From positions 1,171,121 through 1,235,120 of the forward strand of contig SAXG01000005.1 in the NCBI GenBank assembly GCA_012932865.1: a stretch of DNA of 64,000 nucleotides. Direction: 5' to 3'. This document shows, in pieces, positions 12,440-23,027 of this stretch. Both the position numbers and the translations under genes were made by a program. The stretch comes from Amylostereum areolatum. Lineage: Eukaryota; Basidiomycota; Agaricomycetes; Russulales; Stereaceae. Below the pieces are notes generated by a model. The model ran no database searches. It was given only the letters and a program-made list of their open reading frames with translations, and was not told the origin of the DNA. The first letter of the stretch is position 1; every line of letters begins with the position of its first letter.

Positions 12440-12600
12440 CCGAGATTTGGACGGCGCGTCAGGGTTTCCGTGGATGTACGAAGGGTTGGGTATGGACTCT
12501 CCCTTCGACACTCTCATGTGGGCATCATCCAGAGTCTGGACCATGGTGCGTGTTCTATTCACTTACCGCCCACCTGCCCTCACGACAGCATTCAGGATTT
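12440..12600 (+). other. Possible exon of an unrecognised gene
   Basis: An open plus-strand segment reads YRDLDGASGFPWMYEGLGM and then DSPFDTLMWASSRVWTM, followed at 12544 by a donor GTGCGT and a matching acceptor ATTCAG at about 12593. Composition and the intron suggest a real exon, possibly of a membrane protein, but upstream and downstream exons are unclear. Confidence 0.2.
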
Positions 12601-12660
12601 GCACATGCTCCGGCGCCCCTCTTGTTGTCGCTGGCAGTCGTCCTCACCTTCGCTCGCGGC

Positions 12661-12717
12661 CTTGAACTTTACTCCTGGTCTTGAACTTTGCTCGTGGTCT
12701 TGAACTTTACTCTCGGT
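12661..12717 (+). repeat. Three 19 bp tandem repeats
   Basis: The unit CTTGAACTTTACTCCTGGT is followed by CTTGAACTTTGCTCGTGGT and CTTGAACTTTACTCTCGGT. More degenerate copies (CTTGGTCCTCGCTCGCGAT and similar) continue to about 12780. Confidence 0.85.
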
Positions 12718-12780
12718 CTCTCGATTTTTGCTTGCGGTCTTGGTCCTCGCTCGCGATCTTGGTCCCGCTCGCGCTCCTCT

Positions 12781-13956
12781 CTGGTCCTGGCTCTCTGTCC
12801 CCTGGCTCACTGGGTTCCCTGGTCTTATCTCGGTCTCCGTCTGGTCCACCTGCTTTGTTGGCATCCCAGGTAACCCTCTCTCACCTGTCATCCCTCTCCA
12901 TATATCCCGTAGCAGCCCCCATATACTCTGTAGTTATCAAATGAAAATATCATGATTTTCTTCCTTCTACATCAGGATAAGATCGCGATAAGCACGATTT
13001 AAGCCAGCAACCCGCCGAGCGATTCTTGATGAGCTTAGTAAGATTATTGGATTGAATCCAAAGAACCTCAGCTTCGGGCCCAAGGGAATTCGTTGAGCGT
13101 GATATCCGCTTGACATTTTTGGATTCCATCCATCGGCACACCAACTTCAAACTCAGGGGCGTGATATCGGAATGAAGCTGAGGGATCGCCTGGTGGTGTA
13201 AGGAACCGTGAATCTCGAGGCGAGGCGGGAGCTCTTATTTATGGTTGTTTGGCTGGAACCTCTATCGTTACGTAACGCAAATTTAGACCCGTCTCAAGTT
13301 CTTCCTTCCGATTCGACCTTCAACATCCTTCTATCAAGCCCAACTCAAGATTAGAAGTCCCTCTCGTTACAATGTCGTACGTGCGTATCCTTTCTAGCTA
13401 CTAATAGGCCATCATAAAAACTGCCGATTCCCTCACATTACTCTGTTCGCCCCAGAGTGAGAACAATTCAGTATACTAGTACACGGTGCATACCTGACAC
13501 TGTTATAGACGCCGTGTTCTTATTTGAATCATGTTATCCCGCCGCCTCAACCCCTTGTGTATTTGGATAACATTAAACATTGCCAAAGAAAGCGCGAGCG
13601 GCAATGTTTGCGCCGGACGAGGGCCCCGGGATGGTGGCCACCCTGTCAAGTTATCGCTCGGCCATCCTTTTCACGGGAGCGGCCTCAGCAAACCGCATCG
13701 CTGACATTGCTGACTGCACATCACCGCTTTATCTATAAACTAGGAACCGAGTGGCTGCTCTTGTAAGTTGCTGAGTAGGAAATGCTTTGTCGTCTTGCTT
13801 CTATCCACTCTCACGCCTGATTTAAGTCCCCCACACTGAATGTCTATCGTGCCCTCGTGGCTTATTTAACAAGTCGCGACTGAAACCCGCCGGACTAATC
13901 CCCAGGGCCCCATCACTTCTAGGCTCCGAGGCTGAACTCTTGAGATTGAGGTCACC
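12781..13956. other. Intergenic, upstream of the monooxygenase
   Basis: About 1.2 kb without a recognisable gene. GCGTGATATCC and GCGTGATATCGG recur at about 13096 and 13159, and a TTATTTATGG stretch lies near 13235. An ATG in fair context at 13373 leads only into an 11-codon frame. The last ~200 bases before 13957 presumably hold the monooxygenase promoter; there is no clear TATA box. Confidence 0.4.
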
Positions 13957-16336
13957 ATGTCCGACTTCGCCCAACACGACGTGCTCATCGTCGGCGCAGG
14001 TGAGTTACCATGGGCATGTTGATTCTCACTGTGCCCAACATACTTTTAGGGCCGTCCGGTCTCATGTCCGCCGTAGTACTTGCGCGCATGGGTATCATTC
14101 CCCTTATCCTCGATCACGCCTACTCTTCAGATCTGCAAGATGGCAGAGGCGACGCGCTGCAAAGCCGTAGCATGGAAATAATGAACGTACGCTTTTCTTC
14201 TTGGTTGGTCTTCGCGTTTGAGCTGATTTCAGGCCTCCTGTACCAACAGAGCCTCGGGAGACCCATGCAACAACTGGAAAATATGAGTAACAAACTTCGT
14301 GGCCGATCTATCTGGGACATTTCTGACAGTAGCGGACCTCGCCGCACAAGCATTGGTCGACTTTATCCGTCGTACCTCGACCTTGAAAAAGATTACGCAT
14401 TGGTTATACGTCAAGGACTCATGGAGCAGGTCTTGACCCACGATATCGAGAGACACGCCGATGGATTTTGTATTGAACGCGGATGGCGATTCGTTTCCAT
14501 GGACTTACAGGTGGAAGGTGGGGCGTGTAGAACGCTCGTCGTCCATGTGGACAGTGGAGAGGAACGCACCATAACCTCCAAGTATGTTTTGGCCTGCGAC
14601 GGTGGTCGCTCGGCGGTGCGGCGGTGGGCGGCTCCTTTAGGCGTGAAGTTCGACCGTATTTCCCCCACCACGCCATTCTGTGCGGTGGACGTCGTCGGAA
14701 TCGACAGCGACTTCCCGGATTTGGAAAGGCTCTCGTTTGTTATCTTCCATTCTTCCAGCATCTGTCCTGAGGGGTCGTTGACTAGCGATTTTTTTGTAGG
14801 ATCATCCGGTCAAACAAAGGAGTCCTCATTGTCGTCCCACGTGAACCTATCAATGGCAAGCCCGTGGCGCGGTTCGATATGCGCCTCGACACCGTCGATC
14901 AGGATATCACGAAAGAGGAGGCAGAACGCAAGATCAAGGAATTATTCGCACCCTTCAAGGTACAGTGGGACGAGGTCTACTGCTGGTCGAGGTACAATGG
15001 TATACTGCAATGGTGCATGTACAACGGTGCCAAACTTGATGGACGTGTTTATACAGTTACTCAACGCCTCATCAATCAATATTCGCTCCAGGACAGGGTC
15101 TTTTTCTTCGGTGATGCGTGTCATACCCACAGTCCCCGTGGTATATCCCTTGCCCAGACTATATGCTCAATCGCTCACCGAAGATCTCTAGCTGGCTTGG
15201 GTCTCAACACTGCGATCCATGAAGCACACAACTTTGGGTGGAAACTTGCACTTGTTGTAAAGGGCATCGCCAAACCCGACATTCTATCAACGTACGCTTC
15301 TGAGCGGCACGACGTTGGACGATATCTTGTCAACATGGACAAAGAGCTCATCGAGATATACGCAAACCTCGAAGCTTCCTCCAAAGCGGCATTTTCCTCC
15401 TCTGAGGCGAAGGAGTGGACTTCAAAGCTCCAGAAACTGCAAGCCGCAAACCATGCTGTGAGCTGATTGTCTCATTTTCAGATTTCATCCTGCTGATTCG
15501 CGCCTGCTCTTTAGTACCAGTCTGGTATATCCATAAGGTACCAACCCAGTTCGCTTGTCGTTGAAGGTGAAGGGGAAGATGCGAGCCAGCTTACCATCGG
15601 AATGCCTGGCCTCCCTGTGGGCTCCCGAACACGCCCCGCAACGGTTACGCGCGTATGCGACGACGTTCCCGTATCCGTTATTCCTCGCCTTGACGGAAGA
15701 TTTACCATATATGTTCTTCCCGGTGACCTTCACCAGCTTGGCGCACTCGGACGACTTGACAAGCTCGACGCGTTCCTCCGAACGTCGGAGTCGATTTTTG
15801 CGCGATACGGGCACGATATCGACCTACATGCTCTCCCCATCGCAAAACGCATGTGTTTTTCCGATACCTCTGTGGGCGAAACGAAGGACCTGGAATCTGT
15901 TCCTCCGGGTCGCCGCCTCTACACCTTCGATGAGGAAGATATCCCCCACATCACCGGCGCACAGAGTGCTCGTCCCCATTCCTTGTTTCGGATTTTGGTT
16001 ATAACCACCACGGTCTCGACCGACGAACTCGTCGTAGGAGACCTTACGCGTCGCATATACCCGCACGCCGGCACCAAGGATGCAGGCGCGTCCCGCGTCT
16101 TCCACCCCGCACATTTCTTTAGCGACGACATCCCAGTCCTGTCGCCGTTCCGCGACTCACAGCCGGAGATGGGCGCAATGCTTGCACACCCGCTGTACCA
16201 AAAGTGGTCGGTGCCAGACAACGTCGGTGCGATCGTGGTTGCGCGTCCAGATGGATACGTGGGTTTGCGCACGGCGGGGTTCGGGGTGGAGTCCTGGCAG
16301 AAGGTAGAGGATTACTTTAGCGGTTTTTTGGTTTGA
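13957..16336 (+). CDS. FAD-dependent aromatic hydroxylase (phenol 2-monooxygenase type)
   Basis: Group A flavoprotein monooxygenase expected to hydroxylate a phenolic ring with NADPH and O2. Exon 1 (13957-13999) encodes HDVLIVGA and joins GPSGLMSAVVLARMG, the dinucleotide fold GxGxxG. Next come LACDGGRSAVRR (DG motif) and VFFFGDACHTHSPRAGLGLN (GD motif plus FAD ribityl-binding stretch). The last exon is the thioredoxin-like C-terminal domain of phenol hydroxylases, ending VPDNVGAIVVARPDGYVG and FSGFLV. Introns 14000-14049, 14735-14799, 15000-15056, 15141-15191 and 15458-15514 all preserve phase and give 687 residues, provided one unusually short intron (14187-14222, 36 nt) is also removed. 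That short intron is the doubtful point. Substrate cannot be told from sequence. It converges on the DPBB gene downstream, 225 bases away. Confidence 0.9.
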
Positions 16337-16560
16337 TTCCAGGTGGCATTTGTGTTTTTCTAGCCTGAGAAAATACTTCACAGTATGGGATTTTTAAGCA
16401 TAGCTGCATATGGCCTAACCGTGATTATCATCGACGAGGATATGTACGTCCTATGATGTGTCAAGATCCCGAAGGCAATCGTCGTGCTATGGTTTCCAAG
16501 TAATGAAATAGGGACGGCGCATGGCCAAACTAAACAGCGGAGGACCTGGAGGACCAAGAT

Positions 16561-17564
16561 TCACGTTCGGTTGGTGCTCTCGACGAGAACGCCAAACTGG
16601 ATGAGCGCAAGGTCCAGCATGCCGAGCCCGCCCTGTGAGAAACCAAGGCCAACGTTGATAGCAGCGGGATCCGAGAAAATAGGTGCTGCCGCGCTGCTGG
16701 CTGGCGAGGTAGAGCTTGACGCGCTTGACGTGTTAGACTTGCTAGACGCGGTGGAAGTCAAAGAAGAGGTGGTGGTGCTCGTCGCCTCAGCACTGGACGT
16801 TGTACTCCGCGTTGCGGTGTGTGCCTTTGACGTTGATATGGGCTTCGGAGGCGGGGGAGTCGACGTGTTATGGGGAGTCGTCTTCGGAGACGGGGATGGT
16901 GAAGGTTGAGAATCGTCGTTCCCACCCGAGCCGAAATCCCATTGTCCTTGAACTACACCAGCATCGAGCGATCCCATGAGATTTATAAAGAGGGTCTTGG
17001 TGAGATCGAGTCCGCCAAATCCACAGCCTGACTCGCACTATGGCGCAAGACAAGACGTATAAGGAGGGTAGACCTAAGAAAGTTCGATGGCAGATAAACG
17101 CACTTCGTCGACGATGGTGGCCTCTGCGTGATTTCCGTTCCAGGTCATCGACACGGTCTTGAAGCAGTGTTTGCCGCCCTCGAATTGCTGCAACGAAACC
17201 CGACGTCGTCAGCACTGACCATAACTTCCCCCTTCCGTCCCCCCTAGAGACGACTTACATCCGCATTAAGGGCGACAGTCTACGTGGAAAGTTAAGGCAG
17301 TTCCAGTCAGCTAGTTGGTCCGGACAGCGAGGAGGGCAATGCACGCACAAAACCGTTGGGGTCGAGAGAGGTTTCGCACGCACCAGTGCCTACAGCGTCG
17401 TAATAGGAGAACTGGCCATGATTGTCCGCCCGTCTCTCGAGGCCAGCCTGTTGGCTGATGTTGCGGGCGCTGGCGGGGGTATGACGGCGCCTAGGTCCAT
17501 CATGGGAAACACCCAGAGTAATGATTGGAAGGGAGAGAGCGACAAGAGATGAGATGAAATGCAT
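16561..17564 (-). CDS. Secreted RlpA/expansin-like DPBB protein 1
   Basis: First of five paralogues. Start at 17564: MHFISSLVALSLPIITLGVS is a signal peptide; ERRADN follows at the place where the paralogues have KR. The barrel begins FSYYDAVGTGACETS, continues TVALNAD, QFEGGKHCFKTVSMTWNG and ATIVDE (conserved acidic residue), then CESGCGFGGLDLTKTLF. A Ser/Thr/Pro-rich tail of about 100 residues ends LDLALIQFGVLVESTNRT. It departs from the family consensus CPGCPYGGLDL, keeping both cysteines but losing the prolines. Related fungal proteins are annotated as expansin-like, loosenin or 'riboflavin-aldehyde-forming enzyme'; they act outside the cell on wall polysaccharides or bind them. No catalytic activity can be claimed. 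Four short introns match those of the paralogues. Confidence 0.85.
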
Positions 17565-18261
17565 GTTGCCCGGGGTATACTAAAGGATCGTGAGGATGCG
17601 AAGGAGCGAAGGGGGCAAAAGACGAGAAGGGAGACGAAATGGAAGTATATATACGCATGAACGTATCGGAACTGTCAGAACATCGATGAATAGACCATGG
17701 GAATGTATATTACTATTAGGGTTGTGATGGGTTAACGTTGTGAGCGCTTCCGAGTGTTGTTGTTGGGCACGACGAGACCATCCCTAGCACAGAAGTTTGG
17801 CCCAGTGACGGGAAAAGGCTGGGGATAGTAGGCAGTTTATTCATGGAAAATTAAATAAACGTTTACTGTGTTTTATGATTTATCCCTGGCCTTTTCCCGT
17901 GGTGTGGGTCATCCGGTCGGGAAGATGGACGGTCCAAGACTGTCTCTGGGAGTCCGACCACGCTGTCTGCCAGGACTCGGGGCAACTCGCGGGACATGTG
18001 TAACCACGGGCGATCTGATCATCTGGCGCCGAGTTGACCAGACGGGAGTCAATCTGATGACGGTAAGTGATCATCTCTGTGAAAGCGCAGACGCATAAAT
18101 CAAGGATAGAGTCGTAAGAGAATACATGGAGATGATCTTGTGAGAAGATACCGGACTCATTGCATTCATAAGACGTATCATACACCTCCTTCAACTTGAA
18201 AGACTTCGACCATTCTGTCTGCCTCTCCTACTCATACTTTCATCGAGTTCGCGTCAAAAGG
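17565..18261. other. Intergenic between DPBB 1 and the epimerase-like gene
   Basis: About 700 bases holding the DPBB 1 promoter and the 3' region of the next gene, with AT-rich patches at 17700-17720 and 17840-17880. No gene seen. Confidence 0.5.
17646..17653 (-). promoter_or_regulatory. Putative TATA box of DPBB gene 1
   Basis: TATATATA about 80 bases upstream of the ATG at 17564, in an AT-richer stretch of the promoter. Confidence 0.4.
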
Positions 18262-19669
18262 CTAACCAAGGATAGAATCGACCTCGGGCTTGATGCTCGC
18301 GATGAAGTCCGCGGTAGTCTTGACAGGATTCCAGCCCAACAGTCGGGCGCGCTGAGCTCGGGCACGTGAGTTAGAACCAAGATACGGACTCTGCTCAGAC
18401 TCAGTGAGGCGGATGAACGATGGAGGATTAGTCTGGAACGTACCCCGAAGTACTTTTGCACTTCTTCTGAAGTGAAGGACGTCGGCTCAGCAGTCTTGCT
18501 CTTGCCCGCGGCGTACAACGTTGCAGTGTAGGCGTTTGCAGCGTCAAGCAACCTGTATTCGCCGTTCTCCCCAAAGAAGAAGCCCTCGCGTCCGTGGGGA
18601 GTGTTTTTGGGATCGTTGATCGCCGCATCGAGGATGATCTTGTACATGTCGGCGACTGATTGATAGATAGATCAAAAGTCGTCGACAGGTCATCCTAAAG
18701 ACAAGATGCATGAAAACGCACGTTCGTGGATTTCAACGTGGGGCCAAAGGTTGAGGCCCTTTCCGACCACACCGCCTTGACCACGATCTATACTGGCGCG
18801 TATCGCAGCGGGGATTTGGATGGAATTGGCATGTGCAACGCCCAGGTCGACGAGACGGCCGGCAAGAATTCCCCATATTGTGGACGGCAGAATGATGAAG
18901 GTGCGGGCATAGCCTGTATTGGAGAACGTCAGCACTATTCGAGCACTGTTGGGCCATCGTAGTGATCGCACGCACCTGCCTGGTCCGCCGCAACAATCTC
19001 CAAATCAACGTTTCGGTGGACCTGCGAAGGTTTGAGAGATTCTATCTCTTCAACGCTCGAGTCGTGATAGATCGTATCTGTGGCATATTCTCCAGCAGCA
19101 TTGTCGGCAAGAACGCCTTGGAAGGGAATGGTTCACTGATATGAAAGGAGTTTAATGGAGCATATACGCGTACCAGTGCCGGACTGTGGGGGCTTGTCAA
19201 CTACTGGTACTGCTATATGAACATGAGATAGCAAGGTAACTTACGGTATGGATAAGGATAGGTACTCCACCCGTTTTCTCGTGACGGGCCTTCAGACCCT
19301 TCAGAATGGCGCGGGCTGCCTCCAGATGGTCTGCATCGGCCTAGAGCTCGGTGAGTTTCATCCGCTGATGAGCAGGGACCGCGGCCTCGTACCGTATGCA
19401 AGACGATATCCGCTTTAGCCACTTCCTCGGTCAAGACGTCACTGTCCTCTAAGCTCGCGACGACAGTCTTCACACCGATGTCATTCAACTTCTTGGCCTT
19501 CTGTACGCTTCGAACTAGAGCGGTGATCTCAAATCGGGGGTCGTTTAACAAAAGCTGGAGAATGGAGCCACCGATGTAGCCTGAAGCGAGTTAAGCGAGT
19601 AATACGGAGCCCTGGGGTGACCTACTTGCCAGTGGCTCCGGTGAAGAACAGTGTTTGCTTCTGTGTCAT
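18262..19669 (-). CDS. NAD(P)-binding epimerase/dehydratase-like (extended SDR) protein
   Basis: Start at 19669: MTQKQTLFFTGATG; a short intron leads into a YIGGSILQLLL-type helix, completing the TGATGYIGG nucleotide-binding loop of extended short-chain dehydrogenases. Then ITALVRSVQKAKKL and VVASLEDSDVLTEEVAKADIVLHT (beta-alpha units), a central PILIHTSGTG, a segment reading GEYATDTIYHD with ESLKP, and TFIILPSTIWGI. The C-terminus is GREGFFFGENGEYRLLDAA and a final IKPEVDSILG. Architecture matches the common basidiomycete family of cytosolic NmrA/epimerase-like proteins whose substrates are unknown. Introns are 50-70 nt. Nothing links it functionally to its neighbours. Confidence 0.85.
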
Positions 19670-20096
19670 TGAGTTTGTCTTATGTCAGATGGGGGAGGAG
19701 TGCGGCTCAGCGTTATCACTTCGGCCTTAAGTATACGGTTGCATTGCTGGTCGACGTCATGAGCTCGTGAGCATCGATGAGCACAACTGAGGCCTAAGGT
19801 CGCCAATGATGATGAAAAGGCTGATTACAAATATTCCTGACTGGATAGTGGAATGATTATTCAGCTCGTGGTGAAAGGTACCGGTACTTCGTCGCCGTTG
19901 AAGCTTGAAGCCGAAAGCTCTGGCATCCACTTTATCGCTGTAGGATCGGGTCATGTCTTCCAACTGCCTTGAGAGATTAGGTAGATGTCGAAAGTTATGT
20001 GTGATACACGGGCGTTGCTCTGGACAATGCACGCCTCAAAGTTAGGTCGCTTCTACTTGATCTATAACCAGGACATACCATTCTAGACGTCAAGCT
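19670..20096. other. Intergenic
   Basis: About 430 bases between two minus-strand genes. A short minus ORF (20032-19757) shows no family resemblance. I see no gene. Confidence 0.5.
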
Positions 20097-20704
20097 TCAA
20101 CGGGCGTTGACTGACGGTGGTGGTCCCACCCCAGCGGGGATATCCGTACCCTCCCCTTCCTTCGCTCCTAGCACATCCAACAGATCCGTCTTTCCGAACA
20201 TCCGCGCGCTTTGGATCGCATTGGGGGTTCCCGCACGAGGATCTGCTCCCCGCTCGACAAGGACCCGCACGACCGCATCGGAGCCCTTGAACACGGCGCC
20301 AGCGATGGGTGACTGGCCACGGATCGTTGAGACGGTCGGGATCGGCGCCACGGTCAAGGAGAGCAGCAACGAGGTCGGTGTGGCCGGCGTAGGCTGCGAG
20401 CATAAGAAGTGTGTTGCCTGCGCACCCGAATTCTGTATAAGCCCGAGAATATTACGAAGTAGTACTAGTAAGGGAGAACGTACCGCCGTCGTTTGTGAGG
20501 TTGGGAGGGAGCCCTGCTTCGATGGCTTGTATCAAGATTGGGCTGTCGCCATTCCTCGCCGCATCAAACATTCGATGGGCAAAGTTGATGGTTTCAGCTG
20601 GGAGGTCGGACGCGGTGGGCGCAGTGGTCTGTCAGACAAGACGTCCGATCGCGAGTCCATGCCATGCGTTAAAGCGAGAAGGAGGACTTGAAATGCCTCA
20701 CCAT
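20097..20704 (-). CDS. Ankyrin-repeat protein with an apparent +1 frame break
   Basis: Start: the ATG at 20704-20702 is followed directly by an intron (GTGAGG to TGACAG), giving MTTAPTASDLPAETINFAHR. Then MFDAARNGDSPILIQAIEAG, a second intron, and GNTLLMLAAYAGHTDLVAAL, LLDRGADPDRLND: two ankyrin units. The expected continuation RGQSPIAGAVFKGSDAVVRV, RGADPRAG is one base out of frame at 20321-20322 (GAT-C-CGT). Without correction the protein ends in unrelated sequence. The C-terminus is DVLGAKEGEGTDIPAG and a TGA at 20097. Small ankyrin proteins with the NDRGQSPLAGAVFK-type repeat are conserved in fungi; function unknown. Either a sequence insertion or a recently broken gene. Confidence 0.7.
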
Positions 20705-20918
20705 GACTGTATATCTTCAGGAGGACGTGGAGCGACGGAGAATGTGGTCGAAGGAAAGGATCGATGGCGGTTGGGTCATGGTTAGTTGTCGAGGGACGAG
20801 TTGAAGAAAATGTCGGCGGCGGTCAGGCGGTAGGGCGGTCCGCTTATCCGTTTCCCCAGCGTCATTCAGCCGCGACGTCCAGACGGTTCACTCAGCTACA
20901 TATACACTACATCTTGCT
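20705..20918. promoter_or_regulatory. Divergent promoter region
   Basis: 214 bases between the ATG of the minus-strand ankyrin gene and the ATG of the plus-strand gene at 20919; CATATACAC at 20899-20907 is the only TATA-like element. Confidence 0.35.
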
Positions 20919-21716
20919 ATGGGTTCTACCTCTTCCAAAGCCTCCCGTGTACTACCAAAACGACCGCCATCGTGGGCCGGTGCACGGACTCCTCAAGCCC
21001 ACGAGCAACAACAACCACAACCAGGGTTAGGTGTCCGCGGTCCCCGCGCAAGTGAAACCAAGGATGCGGGTACGTGGGCACACGTTTCTCCTCGAGCCCG
21101 ACAATGCAACGAGAGATTTTGTGATATGCATGGTAGCGATTGAACGTGACGCGCAAGACCCGCATCTTCTCGCAAATCTGAAGGCTCTAGGGCAGGTCCG
21201 GGTCGACCACCACATGCAGAGCGTGCGCACGGTGCGTCGTATATATCTCCTCCCGTTTTCTGGTATGACTTGACGTTGTCGAAACCGTGATACTGAAAAC
21301 TTAGGAGGCGAACGTTCGTAGTGTGTACCAGTCGCTCGCTCAGTCGGAGGCGGACGCGGCCGGCGCGCACACTCCACGAAATCGACTATGGGGATATTCG
21401 CTCTCGTCCCTACTCGAAAAACGACAGGCCGTGACGAGCCCTTCCGAGCTCAAACTTCTGGCGGACAAGTACAACGTGGACGTCGACAAACTGGAGAACG
21501 TCGCGCGATATGTGAACTTCCCGAGCGTGATGGAAGGCAGCCATCGGAAGGAGTACGACAGCGCGGGGAACGAGCGGATAGTTATGACGGTACGTGACTT
21601 GTTTTTATTCCGCCGCGCCGCGCTCACGGGCGACGTTCGCTCCGGGTACCGTGCTGCAGGCCGAGTGGAGAGAACCGGTCATCGTGAGCACGGCCCAGCG
21701 GATAGGATCTGGTTAG
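20919..21716 (+). CDS. Conserved fungal protein with N-myristoylation signal
   Basis: Start MGSTSSKASRVLPKR fits the N-myristoylation rule (Gly2, Ser at position 6, basic residues following), so the protein may be membrane-tethered. Exons: 20919 to about 21069; 21127 to 21230; 21304 to 21590; 21660 to the TAG at 21714-21716. Introns use GTACGT, GTGCGT and GTACGT donors and keep phase. Readable segments are AIERDAQDPHLLANLKALG, VRVDHHMQSVRTEANVRSVY, PRNRLWGYSLSSLLEKRQAV and DVDKLENVARYVNFPSVMEG, ending AEWREPVIVSTAQRIGSG. I recognise this as a fungal family without a function that I can name. The mixed charged/helical pattern has no catalytic motif. Confidence 0.75.
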
Positions 21717-22083
21717 CTTGCTGGATAACCAGCGTGTACCTGTCCCTGTCCTGAATATGACGTTGAAGCGTAAAAAAGGGCATGCGCTGCAGTGCGCCAC
21801 CTGCGTGTGTGGTGCACATATCACCTTGTGAAGGGTGAGAGGGATGCTAAGTATGTCTTTCCGCGCATATATACGCGCCATGTCGGCCACGTTCCGATAC
21901 AGGCTTCTCGCGTTGGATCGCGTGTTCCAACGAATAGGATAGGAAACGTCCCCGATCAGACGGCCTTCCCCAAAACAGTCCAGAGTCTGTCCATTGACAA
22001 GAAGAAAAAACATACAGTGCGGTGGAGACGGAAAAGATACACAAAGCGGGATGAGGAGAAGATAGAGCCTGCCCTATCGTCTA
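21717..22083. other. Intergenic between convergent genes
   Basis: About 370 bases holding two facing 3' regions. No gene seen. Confidence 0.5.
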
Positions 22084-22560
22084 CTACTCCGGGAACAACC
22101 TCTCATACACCGCATCGTCGGCACTCTCCCACCGCTCCATCTCCTCCAACAGCTCCTTGCGCACTTTGGCCTCGCACATGCCACGAAAGACGATACCGGC
22201 CTCTTTGAGCGCGCGCAGGCCCTCGACGATCCAGTTTTGACAGTCCCAGTGCGCGTCCGCGCGCACTACGCGCACCTCGTGCTCGAGGACGCTCCGAAAC
22301 ATCGACTGTCCCTCCGGCTCCTTGGGCACGTATCCGACGTGGCAGCCGCCGCGGAGGGCGTCGGCGATCGCGAACGGCGTGTCACGCTCGGTGACGTACG
22401 TGAACGAGTCCGAATTACCACGGAGCTCGTGTATGTCGCCTTTGCGACGGGAACGTAGCACGATGAATGCCCAGTGCTCGGTGCGACGGGTGTGGCCCGC
22501 GATGGCATATTGGGCGACGATGAGGGGGAGACCGTGAGGAGGCTTGTATGTGGGATCCAT
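22084..22560 (-). CDS. Small uncharacterised basidiomycete protein (158 aa, single exon)
   Basis: Uninterrupted frame from MDPTYKPPHGLPLIVAQYAI to DAVYERLFPE. Readable features: EHWAFIVLRSRRKGDIHEL, an early beta-hairpin-like part with a His; GGCHVGYVPKEPEG; and WDCQNWIVEGLRALKEAGIV, where a Cys-Gln-Asn-Trp sits before a helix. The order of an early His and a later C-Q-[ND]-W recalls small basidiomycete families whose fold may relate to papain-like NlpC/P60 proteins, but the usual Cys-then-His order is reversed here, so no activity is claimed. Codon use and the lack of shadowing ORFs of similar quality support a real gene. Confidence 0.65.
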   Translation of the reverse strand: MDPTYKPPHGLPLIVAQYAIAGHTRRTEHWAFIVLRSRRKGDIHELRGNSDSFTYVTERDTPFAIADALRGGCHVGYVPKEPEGQSMFRSVLEHEVRVVRADAHWDCQNWIVEGLRALKEAGIVFRGMCEAKVRKELLEEMERWESADDAVYERLFPE

Positions 22561-23027
22561 GGTCGCAATTGTGTTGTTGGGTATATGCGGTGTGAAATCA
22601 ACGCTGAAAGGGCTTGCGTAAGGGACGACAGGGTGGAGGGACGAGGGCGGGAGAATATGGAACGCTTACGGGTGGGAGGAAGAGGTGGATAAAAGAGCTG
22701 GTGACGGTGAGGTATTCGTGCCCGGCGTTGCACCAATCCTGCAGAGAGTGTGTGCACCTGCGCGGGGGAGAACGCTAGGCGAGGACGTACCAATCGACGA
22801 CGATTGAGCATGAAGGGGCTCGGACGAGATGACGGCTTGAAGCACAACCTGCTAAGTTTACCTGCAGTGCAAGACAAGCTCCCACCCAGCCGGCGTTTGC
22901 CCTGTGCTCGCTCTCCTAAATCTGTCCGGCCTCCTCCGGCCCGCCAACCAGGCCATCGGAGCCCACCGTCGCCCACGACGCGCTCCACTCTAGTGACTCA
23001 ACTATCTTCGCTTTCGCCACCATCATC

